From contig NZ_RAQM01000010.1 in NCBI RefSeq assembly GCF_003610735.1, positions 62,001 through 126,000 on the forward strand: a DNA stretch of 64,000 nt, read 5' to 3'. Below, one piece after another: positions 8,198 through 16,274 of this stretch. Below the pieces are notes generated by a model. That model saw only the letters and a list, made by a program, of their open reading frames with translations. It ran no database searches and was not told the origin of the DNA. Position numbers and translations under genes: made by a program. Numbering within the stretch: the stretch's first letter is position 1; each line of letters starts with the position of its first letter. This DNA comes from Tenacibaculum lutimaris. GTDB lineage: Bacteria; Bacteroidota; Bacteroidia; Flavobacteriales; Flavobacteriaceae.

Positions 8198-8863
8198 ATG
8201 AAAACAACATTACTTTTAATTACTTATTTTATTATAACTCAAACAATATTTTCTCAAGAAGTTTGTACAACTCCTGAAGACAATACGATTGATTTAAACA
8301 TTATTAGTGTTAATAAATGTGACGTTACTGATGAAGCCCAAAAATTGCCTCAGAAGAACACAAGAACATTAACAGCTAGAAATAGAATTAAAAAAGTTAG
8401 AAAACAAGCTCAAGAAAATCAATCTAATCTTAATGCTAACTCTAATGTAACTATTATTACCACCAATAATGATCTAACTTTAAAAAACACTTTAACGACA
8501 CAAACCAAAGAAGTTTTATTTTCGGTTATAGAGGAAGTTCCTTTATTTCCTAATTGTGAAAATAGCATAGGACAGGACGCTAAAAAATGTTTTAAAGATA
8601 ATATGCAAAAGCATTTTTCAAAAAATTATTATCCTGAAGTTTTTTCTCAAGAAGGTATACGTGGTAGAATCTTAATTCAATTTACCATTGATATTTATGG
8701 AAATCCAAAAAACATTCAAGTAGTTAGTTCTAAGCGCAGTGAAATTATAACAGATGAAATTAATAGAATTATAAATAAACTTCCACAATTTTCAGCTGGT
8801 AAAGAAAAGGGAATACCAGTGAATGTTACTTATTCATTCCCTATAAACTTAATATTAAATTAA
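8198..8863 (+). CDS. secreted protein with TonB C-terminal domain (paralogue 1)
   Basis: 221 residues. A signal peptide (MKTTLLLITYFIITQTIFS, cut before QEV) replaces the usual TonB membrane anchor, so the mature protein should be free in the periplasm. After it comes QEVCTTPEDN...NKCDV, shared with the next two genes, then a basic linker (RNRIKKVRKQ). The TonB-C domain spans about 110-221: a cysteine pair (PLFPNC...AKKCF), GRILIQFTIDIYGNPKNIQVV, LPQF and TYSFPINLIL. TonB-C domains normally contact TonB-dependent receptors or are found in anchored Bacteroidota proteins; the role of this unanchored form is unknown. First of three tandem paralogues. Confidence 0.8.
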   Translation: MKTTLLLITYFIITQTIFSQEVCTTPEDNTIDLNIISVNKCDVTDEAQKLPQKNTRTLTARNRIKKVRKQAQENQSNLNANSNVTIITTNNDLTLKNTLTTQTKEVLFSVIEEVPLFPNCENSIGQDAKKCFKDNMQKHFSKNYYPEVFSQEGIRGRILIQFTIDIYGNPKNIQVVSSKRSEIITDEINRIINKLPQFSAGKEKGIPVNVTYSFPINLILN

Positions 8864-8932
8864 CATCTTGATATATTAATTTAATTCTATATAATTTTAT
8901 TTTTGCAACTCAAACCCCTTATAAAATCTAGG

Positions 8933-9607
8933 ATGAAGCTTATTTTAAAAGTATGTCTATTTTTATACATTTCTCTTTCTTACTCACAAGAAAAATGCGA
9001 AACACCTAAAGATCAAGTTCAAGATCTTAACACTATTAGCATTACTAAATGCTCTATAAACGATGTAAAAGAAGCTCTAGAATCAGAAGAAATTAAAGAA
9101 ATTTCTACTAGGCGAAGACATAGAAAATTAAGAAAAGTTAATACTATTTCAACGGCACCCCCTAACGAAGTTAAAAAACTAAAAAACAAAGAATTACTGG
9201 TTGAAAAGTTAAATATTGAAGAAGATATTTTAACATCTATTGAAAAAGTTCCTTTTCACCTTGTAGAACAAATACCTTTGTTTAAAGATTGTAGAAAAAA
9301 GCCTATCTTACAACAATCAAAATGTTTTGAAAAAGAAATGATTGAACATATTGTAAGAAATTTTGATTACCCTAAAGAAGCTATTTCTAAAGGAATTGAA
9401 GGAAAAGTACTTGTTCAATTTACTATCGACAAAGAAGGAAATGTTTTTGATATTAAAGAAAAAGGGCCAGAAAACAGTGAAATATTAGAGGAAGAAGCTA
9501 ACAGATTAATCTCTTCACTACCAAAATTTATTCCTGGAACCCACAAAGGCAAAGTCGTAAATGTAAAATACGCGCTACCTATAATATTTAAAGTACCTAA
9601 AAGATAA
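8933..9607 (+). CDS. secreted protein with TonB C-terminal domain (paralogue 2)
   Basis: 224 residues from the ATG at 8933. A TTG 30 nt upstream lies within a TATTTTTG promoter-like element (8898-8905) and is rejected as the start. Signal peptide MKLILKVCLFLYISLSYS, then QEKCETPKDQ...SITKCSI and the basic STRRRHRKLRK linker, as in its neighbours. The TonB-C module (about 112-222) has PLFKDC...SKCFEKEM, GKVLVQFTIDKEGNVFDIKEKGPE, LPKFIPGTHKGK and YALPIIFKV. One module per protein. The gene has its own strong terminator (9643-9682), so the three paralogues may be separately transcribed. Confidence 0.8.
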   Translation: MKLILKVCLFLYISLSYSQEKCETPKDQVQDLNTISITKCSINDVKEALESEEIKEISTRRRHRKLRKVNTISTAPPNEVKKLKNKELLVEKLNIEEDILTSIEKVPFHLVEQIPLFKDCRKKPILQQSKCFEKEMIEHIVRNFDYPKEAISKGIEGKVLVQFTIDKEGNVFDIKEKGPENSEILEEEANRLISSLPKFIPGTHKGKVVNVKYALPIIFKVPKR

Positions 9608-9642
9608 TTATACTTTTTGTAGTTAAAATCATCATTCTCTTA

Positions 9643-9682
9643 TAGTAAATGCAAAATTATTTTGCATTTACTATTTTTTTTA
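9643..9682 (+). terminator. intrinsic terminator after TonB-C paralogue 2
   Basis: A 14-bp perfect stem (TAGTAAATGCAAAA at 9643-9656 with 9660-9673), a 3-nt loop and a long T tract to 9682. Confidence 0.85.
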
Positions 9683-9741
9683 TTACATTTACCGCGTTAG
9701 TTAACATTAAATTAACCTACAAAACCCTAAAATAGAGCACA

Positions 9742-10860
9742 ATGATAAAAAAACTCCCCTCAGTAGTAGCTGCTATGTTACTTTCTTTAGCAGCTGTAGG
9801 TCAAGAAGTATGTACCACTCCTGACGAAACGGTAGCTGATCCAAACAGTATAACCAAATGTGCAGTTGAAGACACCGATAATGGTGCAGGAAAACAATTA
9901 TCTATTGAAGTATCAACAAGGAGACGTGTTGTTCGTAAGAATAAAGAAGCAGTATCTGCTATTGGAGGAATTAATTCTTCTCAAAAAGTAGCGGATATTA
10001 AAAAGAATTCTTTACTAGTTGGTAAATTAGAACTTGAAGATAACTCTGCAACTATTGAAAAAATTCCTTTTAATTTAGTTGAAGAAATTCCGTTGTTTGA
10101 TAAATGTAATAATGTGCCTTTAATTAAACAAGCTAAGTGTTTTGAAACTAACATGACCAAACACATTGTAAAAAACTTCAACTACCCACAAGAAGCCTTA
10201 GATGCAGGAATTCAAGGAAGAGTTTTAGTTCAGTTTACAATTAATGAACAAGGTGATGTAGAAAGCATATTAATGCGTGGACCTGAAGGAGGAGAATCTT
10301 TAGAGAAAGAAGCTAGTAGAATTATTAACAACCTTCCTAAGTTTATTCCTGGTAAACACAACGGAAAAAATGTAAAAGTAAAATACGGAGTTCCAATTAC
10401 TTTTAAAGCTCCAGGTGCTTCAAATACGAAGACTACAAACGTAAACAAAACTTCGGTAGCTAACACTTCTAAAGTTGTTAAGGAAAAAGAAATTACTGAC
10501 TTTGTAAAGTTTGCTGAAGTGCAAAGTATACCTCAATTTAAAGCTTGTACAAAAGTAGCTGATATGCAAAAATTAAACTGTTTTAATGAAAGAATGATTA
10601 GTCATATTCAAAGAAACTTTAATTATCCTGCTGGAGCTGCTGAACAAAATATTGAAGGTAGAGTTTGGGTTCGTTTTATTATCGATAAAAACGGTGATGT
10701 TTCTAACATTAAAATGAAGGGACCTGAAAATGGACAATTATTAGAGCAAGAGGCTAAGAAAATGGTAGCTAATCTTCCTACTTTTGTTCCAGCTAAACAC
10801 AATGGAAAATCTGCAAATGTAGAATACTATATTCCAATTAACTTTAAGTTACACGAATAA
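9742..10860 (+). CDS. secreted protein with two TonB C-terminal domains (paralogue 3)
   Basis: 372 residues, signal peptide MIKKLPSVVAAMLLSLAAVG then QEVCTTPDET...SITKCAV and STRRRVVRKNK, the same N-terminal signature as the two genes before it. Two tandem TonB-C modules follow: about 110-225 (PLFDKC...AKCFETNM, GRVLVQFTINEQGDVESI, LPKFIPGKHNGKNVKVKYGVP) and about 262-370 (PQFKAC...NCFNERM, GRVWVRFIIDKNGDVSNI, LPTFVPAKHNGKSANVEYYIP), separated by a Thr/Asn/Lys-rich linker. The second module probably arose by internal duplication. Predicted periplasmic; partner unknown. Confidence 0.82.
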   Translation: MIKKLPSVVAAMLLSLAAVGQEVCTTPDETVADPNSITKCAVEDTDNGAGKQLSIEVSTRRRVVRKNKEAVSAIGGINSSQKVADIKKNSLLVGKLELEDNSATIEKIPFNLVEEIPLFDKCNNVPLIKQAKCFETNMTKHIVKNFNYPQEALDAGIQGRVLVQFTINEQGDVESILMRGPEGGESLEKEASRIINNLPKFIPGKHNGKNVKVKYGVPITFKAPGASNTKTTNVNKTSVANTSKVVKEKEITDFVKFAEVQSIPQFKACTKVADMQKLNCFNERMISHIQRNFNYPAGAAEQNIEGRVWVRFIIDKNGDVSNIKMKGPENGQLLEQEAKKMVANLPTFVPAKHNGKSANVEYYIPINFKLHE

Positions 10861-10890
10861 GGGTATATAATATTACCAATAAATAATAAG

Positions 10891-10921
10891 AAAGCTTTGA
10901 ACACAATGTTTAAAGCTTTTT
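10891..10921 (+). terminator. intrinsic terminator after TonB-C paralogue 3
   Basis: AAAGCTTTGAACA (10891-10903) pairs with TGTTTAAAGCTTT (10907-10919) with one G-U pair and loop CAA, followed by a T tract. Confidence 0.75.
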
Positions 10922-11086
10922 GTATATAAAATAAAGCTATAAAGTTAATTTCAATACTTAATTTTTCACTGATAGAATACCCTTTCTTATATTAAAAAGG
11001 AAAAAATGACTCCACAAATTATTGATTATTGATGGAGCATCCTCAGTGGAAAATTTCCTTACAAACTCATAAATATTTAAATATAC
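10922..11086. other. non-coding gap with competing short hairpins
   Basis: No ORF longer than a few codons on either strand. The sequence around 11007-11065 can pair in two mutually exclusive ways (CTCCA with TGGAG, or TCCAC with GTGGA). The stretch ends at a terminator (11087-11130), so a short plus-strand RNA is possible, but I see no convincing promoter. Confidence 0.3.
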
Positions 11087-11130
11087 CATAAACAAAAAAG
11101 CAACCTAAATAGGTTGCTTTTTTGTTTATG
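11087..11130. terminator. bidirectional terminator
   Basis: Near-perfect long inverted repeat (left arm 11087-11105 ending AAGCAACCT, right arm starting AGGTTGCTTT and ending at 11130), with A and T tracts on both sides. It separates the plus-strand TonB-C cluster from the minus-strand gene ending at 11162. Confidence 0.85.
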
Positions 11131-11161
11131 AAATCAATATTTCTCTTCTAAAAAAAAGTGA

Positions 11162-11791
11162 TTATTTTTCTTCTTTAGGAAAAAGTATTTTACTTAAAGC
11201 TTCTTTATCTTTTTTTACCTTTTCCTTCTGTTCTTCAATCTTTTTACTCAACTCACTAAGTCTTTCATTGGTTTTACGAATTACCTCTTCTTTAACCTTA
11301 ACTTCTTCGTCGGTTATTTCTTTCTTTTCTCTAGATTCTTTAATTCTCTCGTTCGCTTTTTTCACTCTTTCTCTTCCTCTTCTCAAAATATCTTCTCTTT
11401 CACGAATATTTCGCTCTTGTTCTTCTATTTTTTCTTTGGCTTCGTTAGATCTCATTTGGCCAAACTCCCTTCCGCTCATTCCGTTTTTATCACGACCGTA
11501 AGCATTTCCTTTCCCTTTATATTCTTTCTTATCCTTCTTTTCCTTTAATTTGGGATCACGGTCTTGGTCTTTCGATTTTTCAATCTTCTCTTTTTTACCT
11601 TGAGTCTTCTCTTTTTTCTGTTTTGCTTCCTGCTCTAACTCTTCTTTTGCTTGTTTAGCTTTTTCTTTTCCTTTTTGCTTAACTTCTACACTCTTCTCTT
11701 TTCCTTTTCCTTGTCCTTGTGCCATTAATTGTTGTGTACCTATGAATGCAAAAAGCATTACTATAGATGCTATAATTTTTATGTGTTTCAT
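11162..11791 (-). CDS. secreted Lys/Glu-rich coiled-coil protein, uncharacterised
   Basis: 209 residues. Signal peptide MKHIKIIASIVMLFAFIGTQQLMA, then QGQGKGKEKS and almost pure Lys/Glu/Gln/Arg sequence with heptad-like spacing, including KGNAYGRDKNGMSGREFG in the middle (about 93-110) as the only non-repetitive segment. The C-terminal half (EKIEEQERNIREREDILRRG and on) should form a long alpha-helical coiled coil in the periplasm. No enzyme motif. Followed upstream by a small lipoprotein gene of similar composition. Function unknown. Confidence 0.7.
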   Translation of the reverse strand: MKHIKIIASIVMLFAFIGTQQLMAQGQGKGKEKSVEVKQKGKEKAKQAKEELEQEAKQKKEKTQGKKEKIEKSKDQDRDPKLKEKKDKKEYKGKGNAYGRDKNGMSGREFGQMRSNEAKEKIEEQERNIREREDILRRGRERVKKANERIKESREKKEITDEEVKVKEEVIRKTNERLSELSKKIEEQKEKVKKDKEALSKILFPKEEK

Positions 11792-11809
11792 TGTAATTAT
11801 ATTTTAAGT

Positions 11810-12013
11810 TTATATACTATCTAACTTTTGTAATTGCTCTTCTACTTTCTCTGCAGCTTCGTTAAGTTTATCCATACCTTCTTCAAGATTCATCTCTATA
11901 GAATCTATTTTTTGAATAGCGGTTTCAACTTTCTTTTCGTCTTCTTTTTTCTTTTTGTCTGTACATGAAATCATAATAAGGATTCCAAATGCTAAAATCA
12001 GTAGTTTTTTCAT
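11810..12013 (-). CDS. small lipoprotein, 67 aa
   Basis: MKKLLILAFGILIMISC is a lipoprotein signal peptide with Cys17 in the lipobox, followed by TDKKKKEDEKK and an amphipathic helix (AIQKIDSIEMNLEEGMDKLN...) with heptad periodicity, so a short surface or periplasmic coiled-coil lipoprotein. It lies 18 nt upstream of the Lys/Glu-rich secreted protein on the same strand, suggesting joint expression and perhaps interaction through coiled coils. No known family recognised. Confidence 0.65.
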   Translation of the reverse strand: MKKLLILAFGILIMISCTDKKKKEDEKKVETAIQKIDSIEMNLEEGMDKLNEAAEKVEEQLQKLDSI

Positions 12014-12083
12014 AATTTAATTAATAGATTGGATTAATATACTATAAGACACTTTTATTGTTATAAAGTCACTTTAAATAAGC

Positions 12084-12110
12084 AAAAAACCAGCATTATG
12101 CTGGTTTTTT
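12084..12110. terminator. terminator after the OmpA lipoprotein gene
   Basis: Inverted repeat with arms AAAAAACCAGCA (12084-12095) and TGCTGGTTTTTT (12099-12110), loop TTA. On the minus strand it follows the OmpA-family gene that ends at 12128. Confidence 0.8.
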
Positions 12111-12127
12111 ACTTGTATAAGATCTAA

Positions 12128-12997
12128 TTAAGGTTTGATAGTTTCTTCTTTAGCCATTAAACCAAAGAACTTATCTAAATTAGGTAATATTACAATTCTT
12201 GTTCTTCTGTTTCTTGCTCTGTTTTCAGCAGAATTATTCTCTACTAAAGGAACAGCACTACCTCTACCAGAAGCAATTAACCTACTTGGATCAACTCCAT
12301 ATTTTTTCTCTAAAAGACGAACAATAGATGTTGCTCTTTTTACACTTAAATCCCAGTTATCTTGTAATACACCTGAGTTATATGATCTAGCATCTGTATG
12401 TCCTTCAATCATAACGTCCATACTAGGTTCAGAGTTAATGATGTCTGCTAATTTCTTAATTAGTTTGTGAGCATTACTTTTAACCCTATAACTAGCTGTA
12501 TTGAATAACATTTTATCTGATACAGAAATCATTACAACTGTTTGGTCTATATCAATATTTACATCTTCATCGTTTTCTAATTCTGAAGAGTTAATTGACT
12601 TTTTAAGGTTATAAGCTACTGCAACATTCATCGAATCTTTTAATGTTTTTGCATTAGCTAATTCTGCTGGATCAACATTTTTAAGTGTCTCTCTCATTTT
12701 TTCTTTCATAGTGTTAGAAATTACAGCTGTATTACCAACCATATCTAACTTAACATTATTTTCTTCTTGCAGCGACTCGTTTACATTCTTTAACGAGTTA
12801 ATTTTTTGGTTGTAGTTATCAACTCTTTGCTCAATCTTAGCAAACTTAGCTTCTAATTCCTCTTTTTCTAGAGTTGTTTTTTGCAAGTTACCTCTAGTAT
12901 CATTGTACTTTTGCTCTAACTCAACATACTTCTTTTTTGACACACACGACGTCATCGTCAAAGCTAATACCGCTAGGGGGATAAATAGTTTTTTCAT
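12128..12997 (-). CDS. OmpA-family lipoprotein
   Basis: 289 residues. Lipoprotein signal MKKLFIPLAVLALTMTSC (lipobox TSC, Cys18), a coiled-coil segment (about 20-80: KKKYVELEQKYNDTRGNLQK...), then an OmpA C-terminal peptidoglycan-binding domain (about 155-275) with IEGHTDARSYNS, DLSVKRATSIVRLL, GRGSAVPL and NRARNRRTRIVI. It probably anchors in the outer membrane and holds the peptidoglycan, as Pal-like proteins do. It is separated by terminators from its neighbours and so is likely a single-gene unit. Confidence 0.9.
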   Translation of the reverse strand: MKKLFIPLAVLALTMTSCVSKKKYVELEQKYNDTRGNLQKTTLEKEELEAKFAKIEQRVDNYNQKINSLKNVNESLQEENNVKLDMVGNTAVISNTMKEKMRETLKNVDPAELANAKTLKDSMNVAVAYNLKKSINSSELENDEDVNIDIDQTVVMISVSDKMLFNTASYRVKSNAHKLIKKLADIINSEPSMDVMIEGHTDARSYNSGVLQDNWDLSVKRATSIVRLLEKKYGVDPSRLIASGRGSAVPLVENNSAENRARNRRTRIVILPNLDKFFGLMAKEETIKP

Positions 12998-13070
12998 AAT
13001 TAATAATAATGATATAATAAGTTAATGTACACCTATAACTTAATTTTTACTGTAATATTATACTATGCAT

Positions 13071-13105
13071 AAAAAAAAGCCCCTTTTTTAAAGGGACTTT
13101 CTTTG
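13071..13105 (-). terminator. terminator after the PD40-OmpA gene
   Basis: Imperfect hairpin formed by AAAGTCCCTTT and AAAGGGGCTTT arms (minus-strand reading) followed by a U-rich run, about 32 nt after the stop of the minus-strand gene ending at 13137. Confidence 0.6.
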
Positions 13106-13136
13106 TTTATTAATTTTAAGTTTTTAGAATAATGAA

Positions 13137-15287
13137 TTATCTCTTATAATTCACATTAACCTCTTTTTTTGTAGCCTCACAATTTTCATCATCTTCTTTG
13201 AAACATTTTCTACTTTCTGGTCTTGAATTATTTGAATTTTTGAAGTTCCTTTTCAAATATTCTAAGAAATTACTTTTTCGTGTAGATATTCTTCTCCTAA
13301 TTTTTCGTTCTTCAATTTTGTGTCTTCTTTGTATATTCTCTCCTCCTTTTACTATATAGAAATAAGAACGTCTGTTTAATTGATATTCTTCTTCAGAACA
13401 TTTTCTTCCATCAACACAATCGTTTAAAGGTTTGTCTTCACCATAACCTATAGCACTTTCAATTCTATCTTTAGCTATTCCTCTAGACAAAATAAAATCT
13501 CTAGTTGATTTAGCTCTTTTATCAGATAACATTCTATTGTACTCTCTAGGTCCTCTACTATCAGTATGAGATTCAATTTTAATCACTAATTCAGGGTGAT
13601 TCGACATAACAGTAACAATGTTTTCTAATTCATACTCGGCATCTTCCCTAATAATTGATTTGTCGTAATCAAAATAAATAGGGTTTATTACGATTTGGTC
13701 ACCAATAATTAACGGAGTTAACTCTATATTCGTTTTAATTACCTCGTTTCGATTATTTAAAGTAGCTACCTTATTTTTTCCAGATCGATGATCTAATTTT
13801 GTTGCTGTAACTGTATAAGTACTATTACAAGGAACTTCTTTAAAAATATATTTACCATTAACATCTGAAATAACTTCTGCTACAACTTCTTTATTTTTAT
13901 CAATTAATTTTACAACAGCTGCTTCAATAACTTCATTAGTGTTCTTTGCTTGAATAACGCCCTCTACAATTTGAGTACAAACAGGAGGATCTGTATAAAT
14001 ATAGAAACTATAAATATCATCATCACCTTTTCCTTTTTCTCTATTTGAAGAGAAAAAACCTCTTTTCCCATCTTCACTTATAAAAAATGAAAAATCATCT
14101 TTTTTACTATTAAAAGGGTATCCTAAATTTTCAGGTGAGGATAAAGTACCATCGTCATTTATTTTTGACTGAAAAACATCTAAAAGCCCTAAACCTAAAT
14201 GTCCGTTTGATGAAAAATACAGTACATTATCGCTTCCCACATAAGGAAAAACTTCTTTTTCTGATGTATTAATTGAACTTCCTAAATTAACAGGTGTTCC
14301 GTATTCGTCTTTTCCTTTAATTTCAACTTTATAAATATCTGAATCTCCGTAACCACCAGGCATGTTAGATACAAAGTATAATGTTTTTTCATCTGGACTT
14401 AATGCAGGATGACCTGTAGAATATTCATCATTATTAAACGGTAATTCTTTAACATTTACCCAATATCCATTTATGTAATTAGCCTTGTATATTTTTAAGT
14501 TAGAAGTATTTTTTTTACTCTTTCTGGCTCTTTTACCATCTGAATTATTTCTGGTAAAATATATTGTTCTTCCATCTTTAGTAAATACTGGAGTAGACTC
14601 ATGCAATTCAGAAGATATTGGAGCTTCTAATTTTTGACTGTTAGCTAATACTAATACTGTGTCTTGTTCTCTTCCTTCTAATGTTTGAATATCTTCTTCT
14701 GCTTTATAAATATTTAAGAAAGGCTGATTATTCCATTTATAAATATTTTCTCTTTTATCTCCACTTGGAACAGAAGATGAATAATATGATTTTCCATTTA
14801 ATAAAAACCCTCCAAAATCTGAAAAAGGAGTATTAATAGCCAAGTTTCTTATTCCTATTCTCTTTTTTTGATTCGAATAATCTTGTAAATACCCTTCTCT
14901 ATTCAATTCTTCATTTAAATTCCCTTTTTGATTTTCAGTAAGCTTTAAAAAAATAGAATCCGATTTTTTATACTTTCCGTTACTTCTTAACGTTTGAGCG
15001 TATTTAAATAAATGTTTTTCATCTAAATTATCTTTATAATTAGCTAATAACTTTTCATACCAAACTTCTGCTTCTTCTGTATCTGAATTATTGTAATAAG
15101 ATTCTGCTAGCCTACTCAATACATGCTTAGAAGTGTCTCCTTTAATCAATACTAAATCCTTGTACAGTTTAGCTGATTGCACGTAAGAAAACTCTTCAAA
15201 ATAACGATCAGCTACTTTTTTACTTTGTGCAAAACTGTTTACTGCCAACATCAATAAACATGATGCTAGTACTTTTTTAAAATTCAT
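13137..15287 (-). CDS. PD40-repeat/OmpA-family protein of a T9SS-linked locus
   Basis: 716 residues with signal peptide (MNFKKVLASCLLMLAVNSFA). N-terminal TPR-like helices (about 25-130), WD40-like PD40 repeats (about 215-425: ELHESTPVFTKDGRTIYFTRN, TGHPALSPDEKTLYFVSNMP, VFPYVGSDNVLYFSSNG), a carboxypeptidase-regulatory-like domain (about 440-520) and a C-terminal OmpA domain (about 535-645: IESHTDSRGPREYN, NRRSYFYIV). This architecture regularly partners PorP/SprF proteins in Flavobacteria and resembles T9SS PorE. It lies directly downstream of the PorP/SprF gene. Oddity: about 65 strongly basic residues extend beyond the normal end of the OmpA domain. Confidence 0.9.
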   Translation of the reverse strand: MNFKKVLASCLLMLAVNSFAQSKKVADRYFEEFSYVQSAKLYKDLVLIKGDTSKHVLSRLAESYYNNSDTEEAEVWYEKLLANYKDNLDEKHLFKYAQTLRSNGKYKKSDSIFLKLTENQKGNLNEELNREGYLQDYSNQKKRIGIRNLAINTPFSDFGGFLLNGKSYYSSSVPSGDKRENIYKWNNQPFLNIYKAEEDIQTLEGREQDTVLVLANSQKLEAPISSELHESTPVFTKDGRTIYFTRNNSDGKRARKSKKNTSNLKIYKANYINGYWVNVKELPFNNDEYSTGHPALSPDEKTLYFVSNMPGGYGDSDIYKVEIKGKDEYGTPVNLGSSINTSEKEVFPYVGSDNVLYFSSNGHLGLGLLDVFQSKINDDGTLSSPENLGYPFNSKKDDFSFFISEDGKRGFFSSNREKGKGDDDIYSFYIYTDPPVCTQIVEGVIQAKNTNEVIEAAVVKLIDKNKEVVAEVISDVNGKYIFKEVPCNSTYTVTATKLDHRSGKNKVATLNNRNEVIKTNIELTPLIIGDQIVINPIYFDYDKSIIREDAEYELENIVTVMSNHPELVIKIESHTDSRGPREYNRMLSDKRAKSTRDFILSRGIAKDRIESAIGYGEDKPLNDCVDGRKCSEEEYQLNRRSYFYIVKGGENIQRRHKIEERKIRRRISTRKSNFLEYLKRNFKNSNNSRPESRKCFKEDDENCEATKKEVNVNYKR

Positions 15288-15301
15288 ATTTTTCTCTTTT
15301 T

Positions 15302-16273
15302 TTAAAAGAATCTAGGGGATCTATATCTAATATCTTGGAATATCTCGTACTGTAACAATATTTCATGCGTTCCTGAATTTGTTACATTATAATTTGATGT
15401 TGTTAAATCGTATGAATATCCTATTAATAGCGATTCAGTTGCTTGGAAACCTAAAAGTGCACTTACAGAGTCATCCCATCTCCAAGATGCTCCTACTCTG
15501 AACTTTTCATTAAATAATAAATTTGCTGAAATATCTAATGATAAAGGTGCTCCTGAAACTCCTTTTAATAAAGCTGCTGGTTTAAATTTTAAATCTTCAT
15601 TGATATCGAAAACATATCCTGCTATTAAAAAAAAGTGCATTCTTTCTACAGCTACCTCTCCTGGTGTTTCAGCATCATAATGTTCCATTCTTAAAATATT
15701 TGGAACAGACAACCCAACATACCATTGTGGTTGATGATAATAAATACCAGCACCAACAGTTGGTAAGAATTTATTATTTACTGGAGCAAATGAAGGATCA
15801 TTTGGATCTATCTGTGTTCCTTTTGTCCAATCTATATTTAACAACCTTCCTCCTAAACGTAGACCAAAAGCTAAATTTCCTTCTTCTCCGGTTTGAATAG
15901 TGTACGAAACATTTCCATCTAAATATATTTCACTTGACGGTCCTATTTGATCATTCATTAAATTAACCCCTAAACCTAAACCAGAATATCCTAAAGGTGT
16001 ATCATAAGATAAGTTTTGAGTATTAGGAGCTCCTTCAAAACCAACCCACTGCATTCTTCCTAAAGCTGTAATTACAGTGTGCCCTCTAGACCCTGCATAA
16101 GCAGGATTCACATTCATGGTATTGTACATGTATTGTGTGTACTGAGGATCTTGTTGCGCATGAATATCTGTAGTTATGCAGATACTCATTACACATACTA
16201 GTAGTAAACTTATATATAATTTCATTTGGTTAAAACTTTTATTCATCAGTTTGTTTTGTTGTAACATAATCAT
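15302..16273 (-). CDS. PorP/SprF family type IX secretion membrane protein
   Basis: Up to 323 residues. The mature start AQQDPQYTQYMYNTMNVNPAYAGSRG is the hallmark of PorP/SprF proteins, outer-membrane barrels that assist secretion or attachment of specific T9SS adhesins. The rest is beta-strand rich and ends YEIFQDIRYRSPRFF. Start uncertain: the ATG at 16273 lies 1 nt after the adhesin stop codon, suggesting coupling, but internal Met codons at 16246 and 16225 give a cleaner signal peptide (MKLYISLLLVCVMSIC). Order adhesin-PorP-OmpA is the standard SprB/SprF-like arrangement, so it most likely serves the adjacent adhesin. Confidence 0.9.
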   Translation of the reverse strand: MIMLQQNKLMNKSFNQMKLYISLLLVCVMSICITTDIHAQQDPQYTQYMYNTMNVNPAYAGSRGHTVITALGRMQWVGFEGAPNTQNLSYDTPLGYSGLGLGVNLMNDQIGPSSEIYLDGNVSYTIQTGEEGNLAFGLRLGGRLLNIDWTKGTQIDPNDPSFAPVNNKFLPTVGAGIYYHQPQWYVGLSVPNILRMEHYDAETPGEVAVERMHFFLIAGYVFDINEDLKFKPAALLKGVSGAPLSLDISANLLFNEKFRVGASWRWDDSVSALLGFQATESLLIGYSYDLTTSNYNVTNSGTHEILLQYEIFQDIRYRSPRFF

Positions 16274-16274
16274 G

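Noticed and set aside
8913..8925. CCCCTTATAAAA in the leader of the second TonB-C gene as a further copy of the C-rich sRNA motif
   Set aside because: It is a single copy without hairpin, operator or terminator, so most likely coincidence.
8903..8932. TTG start 30 nt upstream for the second TonB-C gene
   Set aside because: The TTG lies in the TATTTTTG promoter-like element and the added residues precede a complete signal peptide starting at 8933.
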